From: Pseudoalteromonas piscicida
GTDB lineage: Bacteria > Pseudomonadota > Gammaproteobacteria > Enterobacterales > Alteromonadaceae
Assembly: GCF_002744175.1 (NCBI RefSeq)
Contig: NZ_NKHF01000008.1
Coordinates: 62,001 to 126,000, forward strand
DNA length: 64,000 nucleotides
Direction: 5' to 3'
Position 1 is the stretch's first letter, and each line of letters begins with the position of its first letter. Below are positions 27,099 to 36,541 of this stretch, piece by piece. Below the pieces are notes generated by a model. The model was given only the letters and a program-made list of their open reading frames with translations, made no database searches and was not told where the DNA came from. A program made the translations under genes and the position numbers.

Positions 27099-27405
27099 AC
27101 TAGCCTCCTAAAAGTAAGTTGGGCCCTTCTCCAAATGTGAGCTTTACTAAAATTTACTTATTGATTTCTAACTCACTTTGAATAAAAGCCAAAACATAAA
27201 GACCTCACTATAACACGCAGAATCTGTACACCCAACCTCCTGCGACCACTGACTAAAATCAAATTTTTAATGTTTTTATGTTAATTGCTGGGGATTTACA
27301 CACTATTTGTTCACTCACCATCCAAATGGTGTAAAGCCAACGTGACCTTATGGCACTTTTACCTTATATTAAACTCAATAGCTTTTAGTTTAGACGGTAG
27401 TATCT

Positions 27406-28626
27406 ATGTACTTTTACACAGCTCGTCAGCCCATATTTGATGTTAATAGAGAGTTGATTGGCTACGAACTTTTATTCCGAGACAGCCTAAATAATGTGTT
27501 TCCAGAGATCGATGGCGATGAGGCCACGAGCCGTCTGGTCGAAGGCAGTCAGTTTACCTTTGGCCTTGATGATCTCACCAATCAACACCCAGCCTACATT
27601 AACTTCACCCTAGAAACGCTATCCAAAGGCTATGTGCAAATGTTGTCTCCAGAGCAAGTTGTGGTTGAAATACTGGAAACTGTGCAGCCTGGCAAAAGGC
27701 TGCTGGCCTGCGTGAAAGAGCTGAAGGAGCAAGGCTATACTCTAGCGTTAGATGACTATCAGCACCAAAATGTATGGCGCCATTTCTTTCCTTATATCGA
27801 TCAGATCAAAATTGATTTGCTGGCAACCAATGCGGCACAAATTGAAGTGATAAAGTCCGCGATACAAGAGTTTCCGCAAATTGCTCTGGTCGCAGAAAAG
27901 GTGGAAAATTACGAGCAGTTTGAGCTCGCAAAATCGCTTGGCTTCAAATACTTTCAGGGCTTTTTCTTCGCCAAGCCTGAGATGGTTAAAACCAAAGCAT
28001 TAGCACCGTCTGAACTTGCCATGGCCGAGTTATTATACGAAACCTCCAGCATTGAACCAGACCTTGCAAGGATCACTCAAGTTTTTGAACGTGATGTAAA
28101 CCTAAGCTACAAATTGCTGCGCTATGCAAATAGTGCTGTATTTAAACGCCGAGCAGAAATATCAACGATAAAACAGGCTTTAGTGGTGCTAGGTAGTACT
28201 GAACTTAAACGTCTTATCTCGTTGCTTTTTGCCTCACAACTCAGCACAGAAAAACCAAAAGAGTTACTTTCTCTATCGCTTTTGCGAGCTCACTTTATGG
28301 AAGCGGCTGCAACCGAAGCCAACAAAATTTCAGATACTGGCAGTACTTTCTTAATTGGCATGATGTCCCTTATGGATGCCATTTTAGATGATGATATGGC
28401 AGAGCTACTAACAAAACTCCCGCTCTCTCAGGAGATAAAAGCCGCTTTGCTTAGAAAGCCGAGTCCATTTAGTATTTATTTGGACCTTGCTGAATCCATG
28501 GAAAAAGCCGATTGGGAACGTGTTGAAACCCTCTCGGCATCTATTGGTGTGTCTCCCCAAACGGTCGCTGAATTATACCAGACCTCGCAAGTTTGGAGTG
28601 ATACACAAATTAAAGCCATAGAGTGA
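27406..28626 (+). CDS. EAL-HDOD domain protein (CdgJ/YuxH-like)
   Basis: The 406-residue cytoplasmic protein has an N-terminal EAL-type domain (about 1-200) and a C-terminal HDOD domain (about 205-390; LSYKLLRYANSAVFKRR and IKQALVVLGSTELKRL). The EAL domain is degenerate: the signature reads YELLFR, the DDFGTG-like loop reads DDYQHQN, and the late motif reads AEKVEN. Cyclic-di-GMP hydrolysis is therefore unlikely, and a binding or regulatory role is more plausible. In Vibrio, CdgJ of this architecture affects motility. The ribosome site is weak. No functional link to its neighbours is apparent. Confidence 0.9.
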   Translation: MYFYTARQPIFDVNRELIGYELLFRDSLNNVFPEIDGDEATSRLVEGSQFTFGLDDLTNQHPAYINFTLETLSKGYVQMLSPEQVVVEILETVQPGKRLLACVKELKEQGYTLALDDYQHQNVWRHFFPYIDQIKIDLLATNAAQIEVIKSAIQEFPQIALVAEKVENYEQFELAKSLGFKYFQGFFFAKPEMVKTKALAPSELAMAELLYETSSIEPDLARITQVFERDVNLSYKLLRYANSAVFKRRAEISTIKQALVVLGSTELKRLISLLFASQLSTEKPKELLSLSLLRAHFMEAAATEANKISDTGSTFLIGMMSLMDAILDDDMAELLTKLPLSQEIKAALLRKPSPFSIYLDLAESMEKADWERVETLSASIGVSPQTVAELYQTSQVWSDTQIKAIE

Positions 28627-28682
28627 CGCACGTGGCTGCGACAATCTGTCGCATCCCGCTAACTTCATGAAACAGCTAAAAT

Positions 28683-28713
28683 AAGTTCACTGAAACAACA
28701 ATGAAGTGAACTT
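28683..28713 (+). promoter_or_regulatory. Hairpin abutting the copper receptor start codon
   Basis: AAGTTCACT (28683-28691) and AGTGAACTT (28705-28713) form a perfect 9-bp stem ending at the base before the ATG. No canonical Shine-Dalgarno is seen. An ATG-AAG-TGA triplet start-stop lies at 28701-28709. Confidence 0.5.
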
Positions 28714-30732
28714 ATGAAACGCACACTCCTCTCTCTTAGTATTCTTTCTTTATTTTCCCATGCTCAAGCCGATGAGATTGAACGGATAGTGATTATTGCT
28801 CCGATGCAGACTCCGATTTCACTCTCAACAGATACTAAGGCGGTACGCCAACCTTTGCCAGCTCAAGACGGTGCAGATTTACTTTCATCAATCGCTGGGT
28901 TTTCACTGGTTAAAAAAGGAGGTGCAAGTGCAGATCCAGTGTTTAGAGGCATGGCAGGCTCTCGTATCGCCATCATTGCCAATAATGGGCAGACGCTTGG
29001 CGGCTGCGGTAGTCGAATGGACCCTCCCACCGCCTATATCACTCCACAATCTTACGATACACTAAAGGTCATTAAAGGCCCTCAAACGGTGTTGTATGGA
29101 CCTGGCAATAGTGCGGCGACCGTTGTATTTGAGCGAGACACCGAGCGGTTATCTAGCCAAGCGCTCGAAGGCTTTGCTAATGCCGTGTTGTCCAGTCAGG
29201 GTCGCCATAGTATCAATACCGATATTAAAGCAGGCAATGAATACGGCTACGCACGAATAGCTGCCAACTATAGTGACGCGGATGATTACGAAGACGGCAG
29301 TGGCATAAAAGTACACTCAGCATACGAGCGCTGGAATGTAGACACAGAATTCGCTTACACCCCTGATGATGATGCATTTTATTCTCTTACTTACGGGGTA
29401 AGTGACGGTGAAGTTGCCTATGCTGATCGCATGATGGATGGCAGCTTATTCGACCGAGAGAATATAGGTCTGAATATAAAGCTTGCCTCGCTTAGCCAAG
29501 CCGTCGATGAGTTGAAATTCAACGCCTACTACAATTATGTCGATCACATCATGGATAACTATAGTTTGCGCCCTTTTGTTGCAAATATGATGATGAAAGC
29601 GCCAACGGCATCGAATCCAGACCGTAAAACATATGGCGCAAACCTCAGCCTAATCACCACCGTGAACACTCGACATACGTTGACATATGGTGTTGACTAT
29701 CAAAACAATGAACATAGAAACCGAGTGAGTCGAGATCAACTCAATGCACCAGTTGAGGGCATGTTACGTCACAGTGATGGTAAATTTAGACAACTTGGTG
29801 TATTTGCTGAGTTTGAATATGAACTGAGCAATGCCAGCCAATGGGTAAGTGGCTTGCGTATTGATGATTGGCGTGCTGAAGATAAGCGCGCTACGCTCAC
29901 TGCTATGATGTCGACTAAGCCCAACCCAACTGCCGATCAAACTCGAGATGATACCTTATACAGCGGCTTCACCCGCTACCAAGCGCAATCAGAAAATAGC
30001 AGCTACTTTATCGGCGTTGGTATTACTGAGCGTTTTCCTGACTATTGGGAGTTAATTGGCAGTAATCGAGGTAGTGAAACCACTATTTCTGCGTTCAATG
30101 TCAACCACGAAAAAACCACACAGTTAGATGCAGGTCTACTGCGCCAATACAAAAACCTGAATATCAGCCTGTCAGCGTTTTATAATCAAATTGATGATTA
30201 CTTGCTGATCGACAATCGTTTCCCAAAAATGGCAATGCCAGCAAAAGTCACAAGAAATGTCGATGCGGAAACCTTGGGTTTTGAGGGCGAGCTAACATGG
30301 CAAGCCAACAAAAAACTACAATTAACCAGCAGTATTAGTTATGTGAAGGGCAATAATCTCACAGATCACCGTGCGCTGGCACAACAGCCCCCCCTGCAAC
30401 TTCGCTTCGCTACAAATTATCAAGTCAACGATAATTGGCAATTGGGCGGGTTGCTAAGGTTAGTGCAAAAACAGCATAGAGTAGCAATAGGCCAAGGCAA
30501 TATTGCAGGTCAAGACATAGCTACAACGGCAGGCTTTGGCACGCTAGCATTGAACACTAACTACCAATACAGCGACTCCGTACAACTAAGCGCGGGGATT
30601 GATAACTTACTAGATAAGACCTATGCAGAGCATTTAAGCCGCTCAGGTTCTGCAGTCAGTGGTTTTGAGCAAATTGCTCGTATCAATGAACCGGGCAGAA
30701 CTGTTTGGGCAAATTTAAACTGGCGTTTCTAA
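28714..30732 (+). CDS. TonB-dependent copper receptor (OprC/NosA-like)
   Basis: This 672-residue outer-membrane receptor has a signal peptide (MKRTLLSLSILSLFSHAQA), a plug with GGCGSRMDPPTAYITPQSYD and VIKGPQTVLYGPGN, and a barrel ending in VWANLNWRF. The GGCGSRMDPPTAY segment is diagnostic of the copper receptors OprC and NosA. Methionines are clustered in predicted loops (MMDG, NMMMKAP, TAMMSTKP, KMAMPAK), consistent with Cu binding. It presumably takes up copper with TonB energy, as for nitrous oxide reductase or oxidase assembly in relatives. A hairpin occupies the ribosome-binding region. The ATACCA repeat lies directly downstream. Confidence 0.92.
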   Translation: MKRTLLSLSILSLFSHAQADEIERIVIIAPMQTPISLSTDTKAVRQPLPAQDGADLLSSIAGFSLVKKGGASADPVFRGMAGSRIAIIANNGQTLGGCGSRMDPPTAYITPQSYDTLKVIKGPQTVLYGPGNSAATVVFERDTERLSSQALEGFANAVLSSQGRHSINTDIKAGNEYGYARIAANYSDADDYEDGSGIKVHSAYERWNVDTEFAYTPDDDAFYSLTYGVSDGEVAYADRMMDGSLFDRENIGLNIKLASLSQAVDELKFNAYYNYVDHIMDNYSLRPFVANMMMKAPTASNPDRKTYGANLSLITTVNTRHTLTYGVDYQNNEHRNRVSRDQLNAPVEGMLRHSDGKFRQLGVFAEFEYELSNASQWVSGLRIDDWRAEDKRATLTAMMSTKPNPTADQTRDDTLYSGFTRYQAQSENSSYFIGVGITERFPDYWELIGSNRGSETTISAFNVNHEKTTQLDAGLLRQYKNLNISLSAFYNQIDDYLLIDNRFPKMAMPAKVTRNVDAETLGFEGELTWQANKKLQLTSSISYVKGNNLTDHRALAQQPPLQLRFATNYQVNDNWQLGGLLRLVQKQHRVAIGQGNIAGQDIATTAGFGTLALNTNYQYSDSVQLSAGIDNLLDKTYAEHLSRSGSAVSGFEQIARINEPGRTVWANLNWRF

Positions 30733-30811
30733 TACCAAATGTAATAAGTAAATACGCTATTTGAAGCTATTTCGTCCTTCAAATTGATTAGAGAATTAAT
30801 GCAATTGGAAT
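30732..30811. repeat. Dispersed ATACCA-ended palindromic repeat, copy 2
   Basis: This copy begins ATACCAAATG at the stop codon of the copper receptor and ends GCAATTGGAAT. It shares the TAAGTAAATA and CCTTCAAATTGATTAGAGAA blocks with 5244-5313. It is about 10 bp longer because GCTATTT is duplicated internally. Confidence 0.7.
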
Positions 30812-30822
30812 AATATCCATCA

Positions 30823-30848
30823 AAAAGGTCGGCTGCTGCCGACCTTTT
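30823..30848. terminator. Bidirectional terminator between copper receptor and mlaA
   Basis: AAAAGGTCGGC and GCCGACCTTTT form a perfect 11-bp stem with a 4-base loop. It can end both the plus-strand receptor gene and the minus-strand mlaA/ccm operon. Confidence 0.88.
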
Positions 30849-30852
30849 AATA

Positions 30853-31584
30853 TTACAGATTTTCTAGGAAGTCTTCATCAAAGTCATCCGGCTCTTCTTC
30901 CATTGGCGGATTTCCATCGTATAGTTCATACAATTGCCGTTGATAATAAACATCCTTTAAGAAGGTATAAGGGTCCAATGACTCGTTAAGTAGTTTCTCT
31001 TGCGACATTAACGCAGCTCTTGCTTCAACCGCTCGTAATGCAAATACCAACACCGTTTGTGGCGTCGTTAATGCAATCTCAGGCAACACCACATTGTCTA
31101 CGATGTCTCCGGTTAAATTTCTGGCTGTTGTGGGCCCCATTGCAGGGATCATTAAATAGGCACCATCACCCACGCCCCAAACGCCTAACGTTTGTCCAAA
31201 GTCTTCATCTTTTAATTCAAGACCTAGCGTTGTTGCCACATCAAATAGACCGAAGATCCCGACCGTCGAATTCACTAAAAAACGTGCGACATTAATAGCC
31301 ATATGATCCGGTTTACCCTGTAGTGCAGCGTTTACAGCGTCCGTCGGAGCTGCAATATTGGTGGTAAAGTTGACAATACTACTACGAACTGGCGCGGGCG
31401 TAACGGCAACATAGCCCTTAGCTACTGGTCGCAAAATATAAGCATCTAACACATCCATATTGAAATCATATAAAGGACGGTTGATTGATTGCAGCGGATC
31501 ACGAGGATCCTTTTTCTCTTCCGGGACTTGCGCACAACCAACCACGGTTAGCGCAAGTAAACCTGTAAGTACAGCTTTAAGCAT
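30853..31584 (-). CDS. mlaA: MlaA (VacJ) phospholipid-removal lipoprotein
   Basis: The 243-residue precursor has a lipobox (LTVVGC, Cys17) and the MlaA core: DPLQSINRPLYDFNMDVLDAYILRPVAKGY, FLVNSTVGIFGLFDVA, EDFGQTLGVWGVGDGAYLMIPAMGPTTARN. MlaA sits in the outer membrane and extracts mislocalised phospholipids from the outer leaflet for retrograde transport by the Mla system. An acidic tail (MEEEPDDFDEDFLENL) extends the end. Its ATG directly follows the ccmI stop, so it is the last gene of the ccm operon here. The other mla genes are not in the window. Confidence 0.95.
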   Translation of the reverse strand: MLKAVLTGLLALTVVGCAQVPEEKKDPRDPLQSINRPLYDFNMDVLDAYILRPVAKGYVAVTPAPVRSSIVNFTTNIAAPTDAVNAALQGKPDHMAINVARFLVNSTVGIFGLFDVATTLGLELKDEDFGQTLGVWGVGDGAYLMIPAMGPTTARNLTGDIVDNVVLPEIALTTPQTVLVFALRAVEARAALMSQEKLLNESLDPYTFLKDVYYQRQLYELYDGNPPMEEEPDDFDEDFLENL

Positions 31585-32868
31585 TTATTTCCCTGTATTT
31601 GTTAAGACACGACTAATCTCGACATTGACCTGATTGTCACCTTGTTTTAGCGTTACAATACTCGAAACGCCCTCAAGTTCTCCATCTGAAGGCATCACAG
31701 AGCCGTCATTAGAAATCCGAGCGGTGATCGTAACTTGAGAAAAACTAGACAAGGTTAATTCAGGCATCATTGCCATACTATCATTTAGGCTCACCGTCAT
31801 TGGCAAGTTAAAGTTTGTAATTTTCGCAACCGCCAAAGGCATAGCTGGTCCTTGTGCCGCCTTTGCAAAAACGAACAGCGTACCATCGGCTGGGATCTCA
31901 TCTTGTAGCGAGCCTGCAATGCTTACTGTTGCCGTAATGCTCGCTTTGATTGCAGCAGGTTCTTCACTTTGCTCTCCAAGCTTCTGCTCTATCTCTGCTA
32001 TCCGCCCCGCAATCATCTCATAACGCGGATCGTCTTTGGTCAGTTGAGATAACAATACCTCAAATGCCGCTTTAGACTCTTTCCAGTCTTGACGTTCATA
32101 AGCGATCAACGCCAACAAGCTAATCGCATCAATGTTAGTCGGATCGGTGTTTAATACCTTCGACAACATTCTTGCGGCCCGATTCATACTCGGCTCCGAT
32201 CCTTCAATCAATAAGGCTTGGCTATAGTTCACCAGCACATTGTTGTTATCCGGTTGCATCGCTAGCGCTTTATCAAAAGCTTGCATCGCCATTTCGAAGT
32301 CGCTGAGCGACATTGCCACACGACCAAGTAACATCCAAGCTACCGCATCGTCCCCAGCTGTCGCCAGCTTGGTTCGTAAACCCAATGCAAATGCTTGCAA
32401 TTCATTAGCGTTGAGTGGCTCACCTGTTTGCATTACCGCACGCTCACCGTACTCAGGGAGCTTTTCAATCGCTTCGTTCCAACTTGATATTTGCCTATGG
32501 CTGCCAGTGTAATAGTAAAAAATACCAGTGACCAGAACCATAAAAGCAATACCTGTTAGGGCTAGCACTCTGTTGTCGCCGCGGCTGGTTAAAGACTGCT
32601 CTGGAGACAATTCGTTTAATAAACGACGCTTCAGTTCAATGACAGACTCATTATAACTGTCTTTTTCAATCCGCTGGTTACTTAGCTCATCTTCCAACTC
32701 TTCTAGGCGCTGATGAAAAATATCAATACGCTCAGCGTTTGCGTCATGATCAACTGTAAGTCGCTTTTCTTTTTGGATGAATGGAAAAACGACAAACAAA
32801 CCTGCAAACACAGCGAGGAGCAGAAACAAAAACCACATTTGTGTTAAATCGGTCGAAAACTCGCTCAC
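31585..32868 (-). CDS. ccmI: Cytochrome c biogenesis protein CcmI (CycH)
   Basis: The 427-residue inner-membrane protein has two N-terminal transmembrane segments (about 10-30 and 103-122) with a cytoplasmic coiled-coil between, then a periplasmic TPR domain (about 165-290; AFDKALAMQPDNNNVLVNYSQALL) and a C-terminal beta domain. CcmI chaperones apocytochrome c to the CcmF-CcmH heme ligation complex. The start is GTG, overlapping the ccmH stop in a GTGA motif. Confidence 0.93.
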   Translation of the reverse strand: MSEFSTDLTQMWFLFLLLAVFAGLFVVFPFIQKEKRLTVDHDANAERIDIFHQRLEELEDELSNQRIEKDSYNESVIELKRRLLNELSPEQSLTSRGDNRVLALTGIAFMVLVTGIFYYYTGSHRQISSWNEAIEKLPEYGERAVMQTGEPLNANELQAFALGLRTKLATAGDDAVAWMLLGRVAMSLSDFEMAMQAFDKALAMQPDNNNVLVNYSQALLIEGSEPSMNRAARMLSKVLNTDPTNIDAISLLALIAYERQDWKESKAAFEVLLSQLTKDDPRYEMIAGRIAEIEQKLGEQSEEPAAIKASITATVSIAGSLQDEIPADGTLFVFAKAAQGPAMPLAVAKITNFNLPMTVSLNDSMAMMPELTLSSFSQVTITARISNDGSVMPSDGELEGVSSIVTLKQGDNQVNVEISRVLTNTGK

Positions 32869-33329
32869 TGCACACGCTCCTGACGTTGATATTGATTAAT
32901 CAGTTCGGCCAGCTTTTGTTCATCCGCTGCATTCCAGTCTTGTTTTCTGGCTGCCCGCTTTTGACGAAATACAATAAACCCAAAACCAAGCACAATAATA
33001 ACGACAGGTAACACCCATAGCACAATTGTGGCGGGCGTCACCGGAGGCTGATAATGAACAAAGTAGCCATATCTGTCTATCATATAGTCGATAACGTCTT
33101 GTTTTGATTTGCCTTCATTAACAAGCGTTATTACCTTGTCGCGTAGGTCTTTTGCCACAACAGCATCAGAGTCTGCGATATTCTGGTTTTGACATTTAGG
33201 ACAGCGCAGCTCGTGCGTTAACTCACGAAAAGTCTGCGCCCGTTCCGCATTTGCAAAGTCATATTTATCCTCAGTGGCTTGAACAGAGGCAGACACCCAC
33301 AACAAGATCATAGCGATTATGTATTTCAT
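32865..33329 (-). CDS. ccmH: Cytochrome c maturation protein CcmH
   Basis: The 154-residue protein has a signal peptide, the thiol-redox motif LRCPKCQNQNIADS (Cys43 and Cys46), a three-helix bundle and one C-terminal membrane helix (about 100-122). CcmH reduces apocytochrome c or resolves its mixed disulfide with CcmG before heme ligation. It is the short form; the TPR part is separate as CcmI. The start overlaps the ccmG stop (ATGA). Confidence 0.95.
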   Translation of the reverse strand: MKYIIAMILLWVSASVQATEDKYDFANAERAQTFRELTHELRCPKCQNQNIADSDAVVAKDLRDKVITLVNEGKSKQDVIDYMIDRYGYFVHYQPPVTPATIVLWVLPVVIIVLGFGFIVFRQKRAARKQDWNAADEQKLAELINQYQRQERVQ

Positions 33330-33898
33330 TGTATTAACTCCTGGTAGATGGGAGCAAACTTACTACGCCACACACGTTCATTAATATCACCAGTGTGGTG
33401 TAATAGAATTTTACCCTGTTTATCAACCAAAAAGGTTTCAGGTGCGCCCGATACACCCAGATCTAGTGCCAAAGAGCGTTCTAAATCAAGAATATTAAAC
33501 TGATAAGGGTTACCTGCGCGACTCAGCATAGAATTCACCTCTTCTCGCAGCGCATTGATATCAAATTGATCTCCGAAATCAGGATCATAGGCTTGTTCAT
33601 AATACAAACCAATAATTCTTACGCCGCGCTCTCTGAGTTGCGTCAGATACCCAAGCTCCGCAATACACGTTGGGCACCAAGTGCCCCATACGTTCATTAA
33701 GTACACCTCTCCTTTTAAGGAGTCTGCCGTCCAAGTTTTATTACTATCCATTAAATCAGGCAATGTGAATTCAGGCATGGTTTGCCCTAGTCGGCCCGTT
33801 TGAATCTCTCTTGGATTGCCAAAAAGACCTTGGTATAAAAATACACAAAGAAAAATAAAAATTAAAAAAGGCACTAAACCCAGTAATTTACGGTTCAT
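33326..33898 (-). CDS. ccmG: Thiol:disulfide interchange protein DsbE/CcmG
   Basis: The 190-residue thioredoxin-fold protein is anchored by an N-terminal helix (residues 6-24) and faces the periplasm. The active site is NVWGTWCPTC (Cys75, Cys78), and the family cis-Pro region is GVSGAPETFLVD. It reduces the CXXCH cysteines of apocytochrome c through CcmH. The ATG at 33898 is chosen over a start 93 bases upstream: GGAGG lies 7 bases before it and it follows the ccmF stop directly. Confidence 0.95.
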   Translation of the reverse strand: MNRKLLGLVPFLIFIFLCVFLYQGLFGNPREIQTGRLGQTMPEFTLPDLMDSNKTWTADSLKGEVYLMNVWGTWCPTCIAELGYLTQLRERGVRIIGLYYEQAYDPDFGDQFDINALREEVNSMLSRAGNPYQFNILDLERSLALDLGVSGAPETFLVDKQGKILLHHTGDINERVWRSKFAPIYQELIQ

Positions 33899-33899
33899 T

Positions 33900-35858
33900 C
33901 TAAGCCTCCACTTGGGGTGATTTTTTGACACGGCCACGGTAGCGTTTGTCTGCCAGTACAATAAAGCCAGCAAAAGAAATAAGCAGACCACCTAACCACA
34001 TCCAACGTACATATGGCTTATGATAAATTCTAAGTGACCAAGCGCCAGCTGACAGTGGCTCACCCAGTGCCAAATATAAATCGCGGAAGAAGCCATCATC
34101 TATCGCAGCCTCGGTCATAAATTGCATACCCACATCATAGCGGCGCTTTTCAGCATGTAGCTCGGTCACTTCTTTGCCATTTTTGAACACAGTGACTACA
34201 CCCGCGTGACCGCCATAGTTAGGACCGCGGATCTCTTTAACACCATCAAATCGGTACTCATATTCGTTTAACATCGCTGATTCACCCGGCTTCATACTGA
34301 CTGAGCGCTCAACAGAATAAGCCGAAGTCAAGGTCACCGAAGCAATGACAAAAGCGATACCAACATGTCCAAGTACCATGGCCCAGTAACTTAGACCCAA
34401 CTTCTTAAATCCTGTGACCAAGTTTGACTGAACAGTGACTTTATTAAATATATCTGTTGCTGTCGCTACACTAATCCAAACAGCAAGTGCGGTGGCGACG
34501 AAAGTCAATGGTGCAACCACTTCAAAGCTAGAGTACAACCAAGCTGCAGTGATCACTAAGCTTACCGCGATAAGCAGCGCCCACTTTTTCACCAATGGCG
34601 GCATCTTGTTTTGCTTCCAACGCAACATCGGCGCAAGGCCTAGCAATATTGCAAAAGGTACGATCAAAATAGCAAACATTTGATTGAAGAACGGTACACC
34701 AATAGAGATAGAGCCTAAGCCTAGCTCTTTGTGGATCATAGGTAATAAAGTACCCAATAATACAATTAACGTCGCGACCACTAAGAATATATTGTTGATC
34801 CACAGTGCAACTTCACGGGAAATAAATTGATATCGCCCTTCGCTATAGACCTGCGCTACCCGTGTTGCATACAACGCCAAGCTTCCGCCCACTACAACCG
34901 CTAAGAATGATAAAATATATAAACCACGATCAGGGTCCGTTGCAAAAGCATGCACCGACACAATGATCCCTGAGCGGACGATAAAGGTGCCTAGCAAACA
35001 TAAGCTGAATGCCGTAATTGCCAGTAAAACCGTCCATGATTTAAATACACCACGCTTTTCAGTAACCGATAAAGAATGTAGTAACGCCGTTGCCACCAGC
35101 CAAGGCATCAAGGATGCATTTTCGACGGGGTCCCAGAACCACCAGCCACCCCAGCCCAGTTCTGAATAGGCCCACCAACTACCAATGGTGATCCCAAGCG
35201 TTAAAAAGCCCCATGCAGCCATTGTCCAAGGGCGTGACCATTTAGCCCAAGTATTATCCAACTTTCCAGTTAAAAGTGCCGCGATGGCAAACGAGAAAGA
35301 CACTGACAGACCCACATAACCCATATATAAAAGTGGTGGGTGAATGATCATACCTGGGTCTTGTAGTAGGGGATTTAGATCTCGCCCCTCGACAGGGAAA
35401 TAAGGCAGCAAACGTTCAAATGGACTCGACATCCATAATGTGTAGAGCATAAAGCCCACACCTAAAAAGCCCAATACGCCTAACACTCTGGCTCTGAGAA
35501 CCCAAGGGAGTGATTTAGACATGAGTGCCACCAACATGGTCCACATCGATTGCATCACCAACCAAAGTAGAATTGCACCCTCATGGCCTCCCCACGTTGA
35601 CGTCACTTTATAGTACCATGGTAACGTGCTACTTGAGTGATGCGCCACATAGGCAACTGTGAAGTCATCCATTAAGGTAATATAAATCAATACCATAAAT
35701 GAAAACACGACTAAAATACACTGACCTACAGCCAGTGAAGGCGCAGCTTTCATTAGTCTCAAGTTACCTGTGTATGCTCCCCATAACGGGAAAATACACA
35801 GTAACAAGCTTAATGCCATCGCCAGAACTAAGGCGAAATAACCTATTTCTGGGACCAT
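33900..35858 (-). CDS. ccmF: Cytochrome c heme lyase subunit CcmF
   Basis: This 652-residue membrane protein has about 15 helices. The heme-handling WWD motif is GWGGWWFWDPVENASLMPW (about residues 236-254), with conserved histidines nearby (VTSTWGGHEG and DPGMIIHPPLLYMGY). With CcmH and CcmI it transfers heme from holo-CcmE to the CXXCH sites of apocytochromes. It is full length and lies between ccmE and ccmG. Confidence 0.96.
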   Translation of the reverse strand: MVPEIGYFALVLAMALSLLLCIFPLWGAYTGNLRLMKAAPSLAVGQCILVVFSFMVLIYITLMDDFTVAYVAHHSSSTLPWYYKVTSTWGGHEGAILLWLVMQSMWTMLVALMSKSLPWVLRARVLGVLGFLGVGFMLYTLWMSSPFERLLPYFPVEGRDLNPLLQDPGMIIHPPLLYMGYVGLSVSFSFAIAALLTGKLDNTWAKWSRPWTMAAWGFLTLGITIGSWWAYSELGWGGWWFWDPVENASLMPWLVATALLHSLSVTEKRGVFKSWTVLLAITAFSLCLLGTFIVRSGIIVSVHAFATDPDRGLYILSFLAVVVGGSLALYATRVAQVYSEGRYQFISREVALWINNIFLVVATLIVLLGTLLPMIHKELGLGSISIGVPFFNQMFAILIVPFAILLGLAPMLRWKQNKMPPLVKKWALLIAVSLVITAAWLYSSFEVVAPLTFVATALAVWISVATATDIFNKVTVQSNLVTGFKKLGLSYWAMVLGHVGIAFVIASVTLTSAYSVERSVSMKPGESAMLNEYEYRFDGVKEIRGPNYGGHAGVVTVFKNGKEVTELHAEKRRYDVGMQFMTEAAIDDGFFRDLYLALGEPLSAGAWSLRIYHKPYVRWMWLGGLLISFAGFIVLADKRYRGRVKKSPQVEA

Positions 35859-35859
35859 C

Positions 35860-36339
35860 TTAATTCTCGCTGTTTAGGTTGTATTTAGGTTTTTCGTGTT
35901 TAATGCCTTTAACCGCCTCAGCCACCTCTGACGGCATGTATTCTTCATCATGCTTAGCAAGGACTTCAAATGCCTCAACCACATTAGGCTCCACTAAAGT
36001 TCCTTGCGCAACAATACCTTGCCCTTCACGAAAGAGATCCGGCAGTATACCTTTATAGCGGATCGTGACCATAGGGCCCGTATCGATTAGCTTGAACGAG
36101 ACATCCAATGACGACTCGTCACGGACCACAGAACCCGGCACAACCATGCCACCAATACGTAACTTCTGTCCGATTTGTGGCTTTTCTTTCAGCTCGCCTT
36201 TACCCTCGACAAGCTCACTTGGGGTATAAAACAAGTTGATGTTTTCTTGCAATGCATACAGCGTCAAGCCCACTGCTGCCCCAATACCAAAAATGACGGC
36301 AACAACGGTAAATAGTCTTTTTTTGCGTCTAGGATTCAT
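35860..36339 (-). CDS. ccmE: Heme chaperone CcmE
   Basis: The 159-residue periplasmic OB-fold protein has one N-terminal anchor (about 8-29). The heme-attachment motif is [10 protein letters not shown], with His130 for covalent heme linkage and Tyr134 as axial ligand. It accepts heme from CcmABCD and delivers it to CcmF. It overlaps ccmD by ATGA and ends directly before ccmF. Confidence 0.96.
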   Translation of the reverse strand: MNPRRKKRLFTVVAVIFGIGAAVGLTLYALQENINLFYTPSELVEGKGELKEKPQIGQKLRIGGMVVPGSVVRDESSLDVSFKLIDTGPMVTIRYKGILPDLFREGQGIVAQGTLVEPNVVEAFEVLAKHDEEYMPSEVAEAVKGIKHEKPKYNLNSEN

Positions 36340-36539
36340 ACTTGCGACTCCTCTTTTGCTTTTTTAATGCGCGCTTCTCGTGCCATTTGCGCTTTAACCG
36401 CTAGCTTTAGTTTTTTACCATCAAGCATGGAGCTTACTAAAATTCCCACTAAGATGAGCGCACAAGAACCAAATGATAGCCACACATAGAAGCCATAGCC
36501 GCCCATTGCTAAAAATTCACTGAAGGATTCAAACTGCAT
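36336..36539 (-). CDS. ccmD: Heme exporter protein CcmD
   Basis: This 67-residue protein has one membrane helix (about 16-37) after the conserved N-terminal segment [19 protein letters not shown] and a basic C-terminal tail. CcmD is the small subunit needed to release holo-CcmE from the CcmABC complex. It fits the family size and lies between ccmC and ccmE. Confidence 0.93.
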   Translation of the reverse strand: MQFESFSEFLAMGGYGFYVWLSFGSCALILVGILVSSMLDGKKLKLAVKAQMAREARIKKAKEESQV

Positions 36540-36541
36540 AA

